A stretch of 18,936 nucleotides of DNA, taken from assembly GCA_946415695.1 (NCBI GenBank), contig CAMKTM010000014.1, forward strand, positions 1 through 18,936, written 5' to 3'. Position 1 is the stretch's first letter, and each line of letters begins with the position of its first letter. The notes under the pieces were generated by a model. The model was not told the origin of the DNA, searched no databases, and saw nothing but the letters and a program-made list of their open reading frames with translations. Positions 6,915-13,820 of this stretch are shown here, in pieces. The position numbers and the translations under genes are program-made. The stretch comes from an uncultured Prevotellaceae bacterium (lineage in GTDB: Bacteria; Bacteroidota; Bacteroidia; Bacteroidales; Bacteroidaceae).

Positions 6915-7897
6915 ACTACAAGGAGATCCGTTGGGGCTTTATCGGATGCGGTGAAGTTACCGAGAAGAAGAGTGGCCCGGCATTCAACCTCGTGCCCGGG
7001 TCGAAGATACAGGCTGTGATGAGCCGAAGCAAGGAGAAGGCTTCTTCGTACGCCGAGCGGCACCACATCCCGCGCTGGTACACCGATGCCCAACAGCTTG
7101 TTGGCGACCCCGATGTGAATGCCATCTATATTGCCACGCCGCCTTCTTCCCATGCCACCTACGCTATTATGGCGATGAAGGCCGGCAAGCCCGTCTATGT
7201 GGAAAAGCCCCTGGCGAGCAGTTACATAGACTGCCAGCGTATCAACCGCGTCAGCGAGCAGACACACATCCCCTGCTTCGTGGCGTACTACAGACGCCTG
7301 CTGCCTTATTTCCAGAAGGTGAAGGAATTGGTGGAGAACGGCGCCATCGGCAAAGTCACGTCCGTGCAGATACGCTTTGCCTGTCCGCCACGACTCCTCG
7401 ACTACAACAGCACCGCCCTTCCCTGGCGTGTGCAGAGGGATATTGCGGGGGGCGGCTACTTCTACGACTTGGCTCCTCACCAGATTGACCTGCTTCAGGA
7501 AATCTTCGGCCCGATTGTCAGGGCAAAAGGGTTCAGCAGCAATCGCGGCGGACTCTACGAGACGGAGGACACCGTCAGCGCCGCCTTCCAGTTTGCCGAC
7601 GGGTTGCCCGGCAGCGGCTCCTGGTGCTTCGTCAGCCACGAAAGTGCGCGCACCGACCGCATCGAACTGAGTGGCGACCGCGGACAACTGTGCTTCTCGG
7701 TATTCACCTACGAGCCAATCGTCCTGCGCAACGAACAAGGACAACAAGAATTCCGCATCGAAAACCCCGAACACGTGCAGCTGCCACTCATACAAAGCGT
7801 GGTGGAGCACCTGCAGCAAAGTGGCACTTGCACCGCCGACAGCATCAGTGCCACCAGTGTCAACTGGGTGATGGACCGCATCCTCGGCAAGATTTAA
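6908..7897 (+). CDS. Gfo/Idh/MocA-family NAD(P)-dependent oxidoreductase
   Basis: The 329-residue protein has an N-terminal Rossmann fold with the dinucleotide motif GFIGCGEV near residues 10-17, followed by VTEKKSGPAF. It has the family's EKPLA motif near residues 98-102 and the active-site segment GGGYFYDLAPHQIDLLQ near 181-197, including the Asp-x3-His-x3-Asp pattern. Family members oxidise or epimerise hydroxyls of sugars, inositols and their derivatives in the cytoplasm; the substrate here is not determinable. The start appears to be TTG 6908. An in-frame TAA lies just upstream (6902) and the next ATG is inside the Rossmann fold, so TTG (or ATT 6905) is forced if the gene is intact. It sits alone between the porin and a convergent gene. 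Confidence 0.88.
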   Translation: MNYYKEIRWGFIGCGEVTEKKSGPAFNLVPGSKIQAVMSRSKEKASSYAERHHIPRWYTDAQQLVGDPDVNAIYIATPPSSHATYAIMAMKAGKPVYVEKPLASSYIDCQRINRVSEQTHIPCFVAYYRRLLPYFQKVKELVENGAIGKVTSVQIRFACPPRLLDYNSTALPWRVQRDIAGGGYFYDLAPHQIDLLQEIFGPIVRAKGFSSNRGGLYETEDTVSAAFQFADGLPGSGSWCFVSHESARTDRIELSGDRGQLCFSVFTYEPIVLRNEQGQQEFRIENPEHVQLPLIQSVVEHLQQSGTCTADSISATSVNWVMDRILGKI

Positions 7898-7964
7898 CCC
7901 AAATCTATTGACCGCTTAGGGCTCCTCTCCCAACCTTTTCACCTATCATCCCATAGTGCTTTCT

Positions 7965-8052
7965 TTGCTTGTACATGTACGTGCAATTGCTTATACATGT
8001 ACAAGCAATTGCTTTTACATGTATAAGCAAACAACATGCCGTGTCGCATGGT
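7965..8052. repeat. Array of three (possibly four) 22-bp palindromic units
   Basis: Three adjoining 22-bp units start at 7965, 7987 and 8009. Each is almost a perfect palindrome: TTGCTT at the left end, a TACATGTA core, and AAGCAA (or GTGCAA) at the right end. A diverged fourth unit may follow at 8031-8052 (ACAACATGCCGTG), and it resembles the 381-446 units. The array lies between the convergent ends of the oxidoreductase and AsmA-like genes. Sequence differs from the arrays at 315 and 14668, but the 22-bp period and palindromic layout are the same. Confidence 0.8.
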
Positions 8053-8076
8053 ATGATGTGGTGTTGCTTCTGAAGG

Positions 8077-9747
8077 CTATTCCCCTTTGTCTTTTTTCTT
8101 TTTCTTGTTGAGTTTCAGCCGGGGCTTTACTTTCAGTTTTTGCATTTGGTCGGTGTCGGTGAATGAGAAGTCGCACGAGAAGTTGGCGAGCTTGCCTTTG
8201 TCCTCGATGTTGCCGGCTGCTTCGGCGCCGTCGCTGACGATGGTGGCCTTGATATCTTTCAGCGCTCCGAGTTTCCACACCGCTCTGCGCACTTCGGCTT
8301 CTACGTTGCCAATGGGCAGTTTGCCGCCTTTCTGCCGTCGCATCTTGGCGGTGCGGGGTTTGGAGATGTCGATGCGGAAGTTGGCCTTGCAGGCAATGGG
8401 GCCGAGAGTCTTCATGTTCATTATCTGTCCGAGCTGCAGGGAATCGGTGGCAGCCGTGCCGTAGAGGTATTTGCTCATCCCGTCGATGGTGAAATCCACG
8501 TCGAGGGCGCCTGCCTCAGTGCCTAATCGTCCGCGGAAAACTTCTTTCTTGAACATGACGTCGAACTTGCCTCGGTACTCGATGCGTCCAAGGGCGTGCA
8601 GTTGCTTCATCATGTGTTTCTTGACGGGAAAGTGATTGACGATGCGCTCTGCCATGCCGCTGAGGGCCGTCATCTTCTTGATGTCGAAATGCACGCGCAT
8701 CCGCTGCTTGTCGTTCATGTCGGTGATGCCGCCGGATGCCTGCACTTGCAGTCGCTGGTCGGTGGTCGTCACTCGCACATCGTCGAAGCGCATCCCGTCT
8801 TTGTCGCCACTGACCATGCATTTTGTTTGCAGCGGGGTGGTGAAGTTCTTCAGTGCCGGACTGAACGGCTGCGCTATGTCGCGGAGCTGCGTCGTGATGG
8901 TGAGTTCGGGTATTTCGTAGTGCAAAGGGGCGGCCAGTGCGACATTTCCCTCGGCGAACGTGATAGAGGAGTGGGGCAGGCGGATTTCTGCTTCGCCGAG
9001 CCGTACGCTGTCCTTTTTGATGTCAGCCTCGAGCCGGAGGCTTTCGACCATCAGGCCAGAGCCTCGGTCGGAGGCTTGGAAGTCGGAGACGGCAAGGTGT
9101 AGGGCTCCAGTCTCTGGTTGATGGTTCAACTTTATCTTCGCCCGTGCCAGGAGGTCGAGATGTCCGGCATCGAATGCGCCTCGGTTCGGTCGGCCCTTGT
9201 TCTTGCGCGGCCGTCCATTGTCCGTCTGGTAGCAGAGAGAGTCGATGCTGATGGTGGCGTTCTTGATGTGGAAGTCGATGGGCTTGCCTGACTTTTCGGT
9301 CGTGGCGGGCACGCTGTCCTGTTGGCTTTTCTTGCTTTTCAGGGCATGAACGATGAAGGTGTAGTTGGCAGTGCTGTCGGTCTGCGAGGCAGGTTTGCAG
9401 AGATGAGCTTTGAGGCCGCTCATCCGGGCGTCGGTAACGACAACTTTCCGGTGCCATAGAGCTTTCATGTCGAGTCCAAGGGTGAGGCGCTCCATCTGCA
9501 GCATCTTGCGTCCCTGCCTGTCCTCCACCTCCACCTCTCGAAGCGTTATTCCGCCTCTGAAGAGGTTGATGTTGATGTGGTCCACGCTGACCTTGGTCTG
9601 CAGCTGCTCTTGCAGAACGGTAACGAAACGTTGCATCAGCATGTTCTGCACTTTGTCCGTATGAAGGAGACCAATTCCTGCTGCCGCAAGCACGATGGCA
9701 GTCGCCAGAAAGATGCCAAGAATTTTCAGTATTTTTCCTTTCTTCAT
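8077..9747 (-). CDS. AsmA/TamB-like envelope protein, short form
   Basis: This 556-residue protein has one N-terminal membrane anchor (residues about 8-28, ILGIFLATAIVLAAAGIG) and a large periplasmic part rich in beta-strands. The first 90 residues after the anchor match the start of AsmA and TamB proteins: LQEQLQTKVSVDHININLF, then LREVEVEDRQGRKMLQMERL. Such proteins form long grooves that carry phospholipids between membranes or help outer-membrane assembly. It is far shorter than TamB of this phylum (well over 1000 residues) and lacks a recognisable TamB C-terminal domain; it ends in a lysine-rich tail (LNKKKKKDKGE). ATG 9747 is chosen over the upstream ATG at 9819 because it gives MKKGK before the anchor and lies about 36 bases below a -7-like box. 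Specific role unknown. Confidence 0.7.
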   Translation of the reverse strand: MKKGKILKILGIFLATAIVLAAAGIGLLHTDKVQNMLMQRFVTVLQEQLQTKVSVDHININLFRGGITLREVEVEDRQGRKMLQMERLTLGLDMKALWHRKVVVTDARMSGLKAHLCKPASQTDSTANYTFIVHALKSKKSQQDSVPATTEKSGKPIDFHIKNATISIDSLCYQTDNGRPRKNKGRPNRGAFDAGHLDLLARAKIKLNHQPETGALHLAVSDFQASDRGSGLMVESLRLEADIKKDSVRLGEAEIRLPHSSITFAEGNVALAAPLHYEIPELTITTQLRDIAQPFSPALKNFTTPLQTKCMVSGDKDGMRFDDVRVTTTDQRLQVQASGGITDMNDKQRMRVHFDIKKMTALSGMAERIVNHFPVKKHMMKQLHALGRIEYRGKFDVMFKKEVFRGRLGTEAGALDVDFTIDGMSKYLYGTAATDSLQLGQIMNMKTLGPIACKANFRIDISKPRTAKMRRQKGGKLPIGNVEAEVRRAVWKLGALKDIKATIVSDGAEAAGNIEDKGKLANFSCDFSFTDTDQMQKLKVKPRLKLNKKKKKDKGE

Positions 9748-9782
9748 GTCTTTTTCAGGGTTTGTTGTAGTCCGTCGGGGTG

Positions 9783-9790
9783 TAAAGTTA
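9783..9790 (-). promoter_or_regulatory. Possible -7 box for AsmA-like gene
   Basis: On the minus strand, TAACTTTA matches 5 of the 6 fixed bases of TAnnTTTG (the last base is A instead of G) and lies 36 bases above the ATG at 9747. No clear -33 element is visible, so this is tentative. Confidence 0.35.
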
Positions 9791-9808
9791 GTGAAAAGTT
9801 TTCTTTTA

Positions 9809-9842
9809 TTTGCAGGCATTTGTTGTTTTTTATGTATCTTTG
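9809..9842 (+). promoter_or_regulatory. Promoter for GH3 gene
   Basis: The -7 box TATCTTTG at 9835-9842 matches TAnnTTTG exactly, with a TTTG at 9809-9812 about 22 bases upstream as a possible -33 element. Transcription would start near 9849, about 12 bases before ATG 9861, giving a very short leader. Confidence 0.6.
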
Positions 9843-9860
9843 CAGAAAAATACTACTTAT

Positions 9861-11978
9861 ATGTCAAAGAATAGTCCGATCCGGCAGGTTTTATGGCTTG
9901 TTCTGCTGTCAATCAGTTTTTCTGCCCATGCGCAGCAGTATCCCTACAAGAACCCCAACCTCAGTCCCAAAGAACGTGCCCAAGACCTTTGCGGCAGATT
10001 GACCTTGCAGGAGAAGGTCGGGATGATGACACACTTCTCGAAACCCGTCGAAAGACTCGATGTGCCCGTGTTCCAATGGTGGAGCGAAGCATTGCACGGC
10101 GTGGGACGCAACGGCAATGCCACCGTCTTTCCCATCACGATGGCCATGGCGGCAACGTTCGACACTGTGCTCGTGGAGCGCGTCTTCACGGCGGTCAGCG
10201 ACGAGGCTCGCGTGAAATACAACAAGGCTTGCCGCCTCGGAACACAGCGTGAGATGTACCACGGCCTCTCCTTCTGGACACCAAACATCAACATCTTCCG
10301 CGACCCGCGATGGGGTAGGGGACAGGAGACCTATGGCGAAGACCCTTACCTGACAGCCGTCATGGGCAAGAGCGTGGTGCGAGGCTTGCAAGGGCCAATG
10401 GATGCGCCCTACCAGAAGCTGCTGGCCTGCGCAAAGCATTTTGCCGTGCATAGCGGGCCGGAATGGAGCCGACACCGCTTCAATGCCGAGAACATCAAGC
10501 TCCGCGACCTCCACGAGACATACCTCTATGCCTTCCGAGCATTGGTCAAGGAGGCTAAGGTGGCTGAAATTATGTGTGCTTACAACAGCTTCGAGGGCAA
10601 GCCTTGCTGCAGCAGCGACCGCCTCCTCCAGCAGATACTGCGCGAGGAGTGGCACTTCGACGGACTGGTGACAAGCGACTGCTGGGCGGTAGATGACTTC
10701 TGGAAGGAATGGGGACACCATTACAGCGAGAACAAAACCATTGCCGTCAGCGAGGCGGTCATCGCCGGAACGGACGTGGAGTGCGGCCAAACCTTCGAGA
10801 GCTTGCAGGACGGCGTGCGAGAGGGGCGCATCAAGGAAGAGACCATCGACAGAAGTCTTGTCCGTCTGCTCGAGGCACGTTTCCGCCTCGGCAACTTCGA
10901 CGACCCGCATCTCAACCCTTGGAACAAGATTCCCGACGAGCGCCTCTGCTGCCAGGAACACAGCGACTTGGCGCTCGAAGCAGCCCGCAAGAGCATTGTC
11001 CTGCTTAAAAATAACAGCGTCCTGCCGCTCGATGCATCAATGGCTGGTGGCCAAAGTTCAATGGTTGTCATGGGGCCCAATGCCTCGGACAGCGAAATGA
11101 TGTGGGGCAACTACAATGGCTTCCCGCTCCACACCATCACACATGCAGAAGGCATCCGTGCCATCTGCCCTTCTGCCAAACTGATTGAATGGAAACGTGA
11201 CGTTCAGCAACAGGTTGAGGCTGCGAAAGATGCACAGACCGTCATCTTCTGCGGCGGCATCTCGCCAAGGCTTGAGGGCGAAGAAATGAACGTCGATGAG
11301 CCAGGCTTCAAAGGCGGAGACCGCACCATGATTGAGTTGCCGCAAGACCAGCGCGACATCCTTGCCGCTCTGCACAAGGCAGGCAAACGCGTCATCCTCG
11401 TCCTCTGCTCTGGAAGCGCCACCGGACTTGTTCCCGAACAGCAAACGACAGATGCCATCCTGCAAGCATGGTATGGCGGACAAGCGGGCGGACAGGCCGT
11501 GGCAGAGGTGCTCTTCGGTCGCGTCAACCCGAGCGGTAAGCTGCCCGTTACCTTCTATCGCAATGTAGATCAGCTGCCCGACTTCGAGGACTACAATATG
11601 GAAGGACACACCTATCGCTACTTCCGCGGCGAACCGCTCTATCCCTTTGGCTTCGGCCTTAGCTACAGCAAGTTCGTCTATGGCAAACCTCGTTTCGCAG
11701 ACGGTAAGCTGTCGCTCTCCATCGCCAACAAGAGCAAACGCGACGGTACGGAGACGGTGCTCGTATATATAAATAAGGTAGGCGACACGGACGGCCCCAT
11801 TCGTACCCTTCGCGCTTTCCAACGGGTAGAAGTTCCCGCAGGAAGCAGCAAGGAGGTCAGCATTCCGCTTCCTGACACTGCCTTCGAATGGTGGGATGCC
11901 AAGTCGAATGCCATGCGCATCCTCCCCGGGCAGTACGTCATCGAGGTGGGCGGCAAGAGCCTTCGCATCACAAGATAA
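9861..11978 (+). CDS. Secreted GH3 beta-glucosidase/beta-xylosidase
   Basis: This 705-residue glycoside hydrolase family 3 enzyme should remove single glucose or xylose units from non-reducing ends of plant oligosaccharides. ATG 9861 gives a signal peptide ending near residue 25 (SISFSAHAQ). The TIM barrel follows: WWSEALHGVGRNG at 73-85, DPRWGRGQETYGEDPYL at 148-164, KHF at 192-194. The nucleophile is Asp273 in VTSDCWAVDDF. The alpha/beta sandwich domain carries the probable acid/base glutamate in SPRLEGEEM (472-475), and a fibronectin-III-like domain starts near YRYFRGEPLYPFGFGLSY. The DCWAVDDF and RNGNATVFP patterns are closest to bacterial and plant beta-xylosidases. Residues 391-402 (DASMAGGQSSM) look like a repeat-derived insertion. 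An earlier ATG at 9810 precedes the promoter and is rejected. The gene stands alone, divergent from the AsmA-like gene. Confidence 0.92.
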   Translation: MSKNSPIRQVLWLVLLSISFSAHAQQYPYKNPNLSPKERAQDLCGRLTLQEKVGMMTHFSKPVERLDVPVFQWWSEALHGVGRNGNATVFPITMAMAATFDTVLVERVFTAVSDEARVKYNKACRLGTQREMYHGLSFWTPNINIFRDPRWGRGQETYGEDPYLTAVMGKSVVRGLQGPMDAPYQKLLACAKHFAVHSGPEWSRHRFNAENIKLRDLHETYLYAFRALVKEAKVAEIMCAYNSFEGKPCCSSDRLLQQILREEWHFDGLVTSDCWAVDDFWKEWGHHYSENKTIAVSEAVIAGTDVECGQTFESLQDGVREGRIKEETIDRSLVRLLEARFRLGNFDDPHLNPWNKIPDERLCCQEHSDLALEAARKSIVLLKNNSVLPLDASMAGGQSSMVVMGPNASDSEMMWGNYNGFPLHTITHAEGIRAICPSAKLIEWKRDVQQQVEAAKDAQTVIFCGGISPRLEGEEMNVDEPGFKGGDRTMIELPQDQRDILAALHKAGKRVILVLCSGSATGLVPEQQTTDAILQAWYGGQAGGQAVAEVLFGRVNPSGKLPVTFYRNVDQLPDFEDYNMEGHTYRYFRGEPLYPFGFGLSYSKFVYGKPRFADGKLSLSIANKSKRDGTETVLVYINKVGDTDGPIRTLRAFQRVEVPAGSSKEVSIPLPDTAFEWWDAKSNAMRILPGQYVIEVGGKSLRITR
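11037..11064 (+). repeat. 7-bp-period repeat inside GH3 coding sequence
   Basis: TCAATGG occurs at 11037-11043 and 11058-11064, exactly 21 bases (three heptads) apart, with CTGGTGG and CCAAAGT between. It encodes part of a low-complexity loop (SMAGGQSSM) where related enzymes usually run directly from the NNSVLPL segment into the strand before GPNA. Confidence 0.5.
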
Positions 11979-11996
11979 GGGGAATAAAAGAACAAC

Positions 11997-12017
11997 CCGG
12001 GGCAAAAATGCCACCGG
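11997..12017 (-). terminator. Possible terminator of the tRNA gene
   Basis: CCGG and GGCA at 11997-12004 pair with TGCC (12009-12012) and CCGG (12014-12017), with one bulged base and a 4-base loop. On the minus strand the hairpin follows the tRNA 3' end by 16 bases and is followed by a moderately T-rich stretch (GTTGTTCTTTTATT). It could also act on the GH3 transcript from the other side. Confidence 0.45.
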
Positions 12018-12033
12018 ATTGCTACCACCCTCG

Positions 12034-12106
12034 TTGCGGGAGCACGACTCGAACGTGCGACCTCCAGGTTATGAGCCTGACGAGCTACCAACTGCTCTAC
12101 CCCGCG
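12034..12106 (-). tRNA. Initiator tRNA-fMet (anticodon CAU)
   Basis: Read on the minus strand, the 73 bases fold into a complete cloverleaf: acceptor GCGGGG with TCCCGC, D stem GAGC/GCTC, anticodon loop CTCATAA, variable loop AGGTC, and T arm GCACG-TTCGAGT-CGTGC. The unpaired C1/A72 position and the A11-U24 pair mark it as the initiator rather than an elongator Met tRNA. The anticodon stem ends in AGG/CCT, so it has two rather than the usual three G-C pairs next to the loop. The 3' CCA is not encoded (the sequence continues CGA), so it must be added by CCA-adding enzyme. Confidence 0.95.
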
Positions 12107-12127
12107 ATGTTCTGTTTTTTGTGGGTG

Positions 12128-12135
12128 CAAAGGTA
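12128..12135 (-). promoter_or_regulatory. Promoter -7 box for initiator tRNA
   Basis: On the minus strand, TACCTTTG matches TAnnTTTG exactly and lies 21 bases above the first base of the tRNA, so transcription should begin about 14 bases before the mature 5' end. The same octamer serves the GH2 gene at 565-572. Confidence 0.65.
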
Positions 12136-12140
12136 CAACA

Positions 12141-12168
12141 AAAACTCAAAAGTGAAAAGTGAAAAGCG
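12141..12168. repeat. 7-bp-period repeat upstream of tRNA and tetR
   Basis: Consecutive heptads AAAACTC, AAAAGTG, AAAAGTG and AAAAGCG fill the tRNA promoter upstream region. The last leads into a 10-bp inverted repeat, GAAAAGCGAA (12161-12170) against TTCGCTTTTC (12177-12186), which can form a hairpin between the two divergent transcripts. Confidence 0.65.
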
Positions 12169-12234
12169 AAAAATTATTCGCTTTTCGCTCCTTTTTTATC
12201 TTTTTCATGTCTTTTTATGGCACAAAAGACGGCA

Positions 12235-12300
12235 TTTGTGCATTTTTAACACACAAAAATTGCACAAATCAAAAGAAATGTGCTAACTTTGCAATTGCAA
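12235..12300 (+). promoter_or_regulatory. tetR promoter with candidate operators
   Basis: The -7 box TAACTTTG (12284-12291) lies 21 bases after TTG (12260-12262), which is good spacing for a Bacteroidetes promoter. Two palindromes overlap it. TTTGTGCA at 12235-12242 is inverted as TGCACAAA at 12261-12268, with a further TGTGC at 12279-12283. TTGCAATTGCAA at 12289-12300 spans the end of the -7 box up to the A of the ATG. These are natural candidates for autoregulation by the TetR protein; that role is inference. Confidence 0.55.
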
Positions 12301-12908
12301 TGGCAGTAATAAAGACAAGAATCAAGCTCGTAGATGTGGCACGTCAGCTTTTCGCAAAACGCGGATTGGAGAACACCACGATGAACGACATTGCCCAGGC
12401 CTCGGGCAAAGGTCGGCGCACGCTCTATACTTATTTCAAGAGTAAGGAGGAGATTTACTGGGATGTCATTGAGGGAGAACTGGAGCGCATCAATGAGAAG
12501 ATGAACGAGGTGGCCTCGCAGCCGATGGAGCCCGAGGACAAACTTGTCGAGGTCACATACACACACCTGAGCATGATCAAGGAGGCTGTGCAGCGCAATG
12601 GCAACCTGCGGGCAGAGTTCTTCCGCAACATCATCATGGTTGAGAAGGTTCGCAAGAACTTCGACCGCAACGAGCAGCGCCTCTTTGCCTCCATCATGGC
12701 AGAGGGCGTGCAGCAGGGGCGCTTCGAGATAGACAGCATTCCCCTCTGTGCCGACATCATGCACTACTGCATCAAGGGACTGGAGATACCTTATATCTAC
12801 GGCCGTCTGGCCGACGGAATGCCGCAGGGCATGAGCCGCGGCATCGTGCAGAAACTCATTCACAAAGCATTGAGCCGTCAGGACAGACACTTGAGCCAGT
12901 ACCTGTGA
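12300..12908 (+). CDS. TetR/AcrR-family transcriptional regulator
   Basis: The 202-residue protein has an N-terminal TetR DNA-binding domain. LVDVARQLFAKRGLENTTMN (from residue 10) leads into the helix-turn-helix DIAQASGKGRRTLYTYFKSK and then EEIYWDVIEGE, all typical. The remaining 140 or so residues are helical and form the ligand and dimer domain (LRAEFFRNIIM, DIMHYCIKGLEIP); the ligand is unknown. ATG 12300 fits the family start; an upstream ATG at 12159 would place the promoter inside the gene. The predicted transcription start is only a base or two before this ATG, so the mRNA may be leaderless. The gene precedes fabG on the same strand, which suggests a regulator of, or responsive to, fatty-acid or membrane-lipid metabolism. 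Confidence 0.88.
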   Translation: MAVIKTRIKLVDVARQLFAKRGLENTTMNDIAQASGKGRRTLYTYFKSKEEIYWDVIEGELERINEKMNEVASQPMEPEDKLVEVTYTHLSMIKEAVQRNGNLRAEFFRNIIMVEKVRKNFDRNEQRLFASIMAEGVQQGRFEIDSIPLCADIMHYCIKGLEIPYIYGRLADGMPQGMSRGIVQKLIHKALSRQDRHLSQYL

Positions 12909-12936
12909 GAGTTAAGAGTTAAGAATTAAGAGTTAA
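12909..12936 (+). repeat. 7-bp-period tandem repeat after tetR
   Basis: GAGTTAA at 12909-12915 and 12916-12922, GAATTAA at 12923-12929 and GAGTTAA at 12930-12936 begin one base after the tetR stop codon. They place TAA in all three frames. The word is the complement of the CTTAATT array at 536-556. Confidence 0.75.
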
Positions 12937-12961
12937 AAATGAAAAATTTGCTACCGCTTGT

Positions 12962-12996
12962 CTCCTCCCCTTTGGGGGAGGTCGGGAGAGGGGCTG
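12962..12996 (+). repeat. REP-like hairpin upstream of fabG
   Basis: CCTCCCC (12964-12970) pairs with GGGGAGG (12975-12981), followed by TCGGGAGAGG. The layout, a GC-rich hairpin followed by a TCGGG-type tail, matches the element at 13841-13872. It lies 18 bases before the fabG start and could be a dispersed REP-type repeat or affect translation of fabG. Confidence 0.6.
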
Positions 12997-13013
12997 AAAT
13001 GAATGATATAAAC

Positions 13014-13772
13014 ATGAAATTACTTGAAGGAAAGACCGCACTCATCACGGGTGCAGCAAGAGGCATCGGCAAGGCGATTGCCTTGAAGTTTGCCTCTGAA
13101 GGCGCAAACATAGCATTCACCGACCTCGTTCTCAACGACGAGATGGCTGCCGGACTGGAAGCCACGCGCAAAGAGATTGAGGCAGTCGGCGTCACCTGTC
13201 GTGCTTACGCAGGCAATGCAGCCGACTTCGCAGCCACCGAGGAGGTGGTGAAGCAGATTAAGGAAGACTTCGGAACGATTGACATCCTCGTCAACAACGC
13301 GGGCATCACGAAGGACGGACTCATGCTCCGTATGACCGAGCAGCAGTGGGACGCCGTCATCAACGTCAACCTGAAGAGCACCTTCAACTTCACCCATGCC
13401 TGTGTGCCCATCATGATGCGTCAGCGTGGCGGCAGCATTATCAACATGGCCAGTGTGGTCGGCGTACACGGCAATGCAGGTCAGGCCAACTATGCTGCCT
13501 CCAAGGCCGGCATGATTGCCCTCGCCAAGAGCATCGCCCAGGAGATGGGGCCAAAGGGCATCCGCGCCAACGCCATTGCCCCAGGCTTCATCGAGACAGC
13601 CATGACGGCACAGCTCAGCGAGGAGATTCGCGAGGAGTGGAAGAAGAAGATTCCTCTGCGCCGCGGCGGACAGGTGGAGGACATTGCCAACGTGGCTACC
13701 TTCCTGGCCAGCGACATGAGCAGCTACGTCAGCGGTCAGGTCATCCAGGTGGATGGCGGCATGAACATGTAG
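13014..13772 (+). CDS. fabG: 3-oxoacyl-[acyl-carrier-protein] reductase, SDR family
   Basis: The 252-residue short-chain dehydrogenase should reduce beta-ketoacyl-ACP with NADPH in each round of fatty-acid synthesis, in the cytoplasm. The nucleotide motif TGAARGIG is at residues 12-19, NNAG at 94-97, and the catalytic set is Ser147 (NMASVVG), Tyr160 and Lys164 (YAASK), with Asn119 upstream. The APGFIETAMT and VSGQVIQVDGGMNM segments are typical of FabG, including the ending. ATG 13014 begins MKLLEGKTALITG as expected; the frame stays open to 12939, but that stretch is REP-like DNA. It lies 105 bases after tetR and is probably cotranscribed with it. A non-ACP ketoreductase role is the main alternative. 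Confidence 0.88.
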   Translation: MKLLEGKTALITGAARGIGKAIALKFASEGANIAFTDLVLNDEMAAGLEATRKEIEAVGVTCRAYAGNAADFAATEEVVKQIKEDFGTIDILVNNAGITKDGLMLRMTEQQWDAVINVNLKSTFNFTHACVPIMMRQRGGSIINMASVVGVHGNAGQANYAASKAGMIALAKSIAQEMGPKGIRANAIAPGFIETAMTAQLSEEIREEWKKKIPLRRGGQVEDIANVATFLASDMSSYVSGQVIQVDGGMNM

Positions 13773-13776
13773 AAAG

Positions 13777-13807
13777 CCTTCCCCCCAACCCCTCTCCGAG
13801 GAGAGGG
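13777..13807 (-). repeat. REP-like hairpin after fabG, inverted copy
   Basis: CCCTCTCC (13790-13797) and GGAGAGGG (13800-13807) form a perfect 8-bp stem with a 2-base gap, preceded by CCCCCCAACC. On the minus strand this is hairpin plus TTGGGGGG tail, the same layout as the copy at 13841 but in the opposite direction. It lies just after the fabG stop and may also shape the 3' end of the transcript. Confidence 0.7.
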
Positions 13808-13820
13808 AAGAAAAATCACT

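Noticed and set aside
9810..9860. Earlier start for the GH3 enzyme
   Set aside because: It precedes the -7 box at 9835-9842 and would bury the signal peptide behind 17 extra residues.
605..11978. A polysaccharide utilisation locus
   Set aside because: Two glycosidases, a porin and an oxidoreductase are present, but there is no SusC/SusD pair and no hybrid two-component, ECF or AraC regulator.
12159..12299. Longer N-terminus of the TetR protein
   Set aside because: It would contain the promoter -7 box and palindromes, and TetR proteins start about ten residues before the LVDVARQLF helix.
12939..13013. Longer N-terminus of FabG
   Set aside because: The extra 25 codons are translated REP-like DNA; family proteins begin at the MKLLEGKTALITG position.
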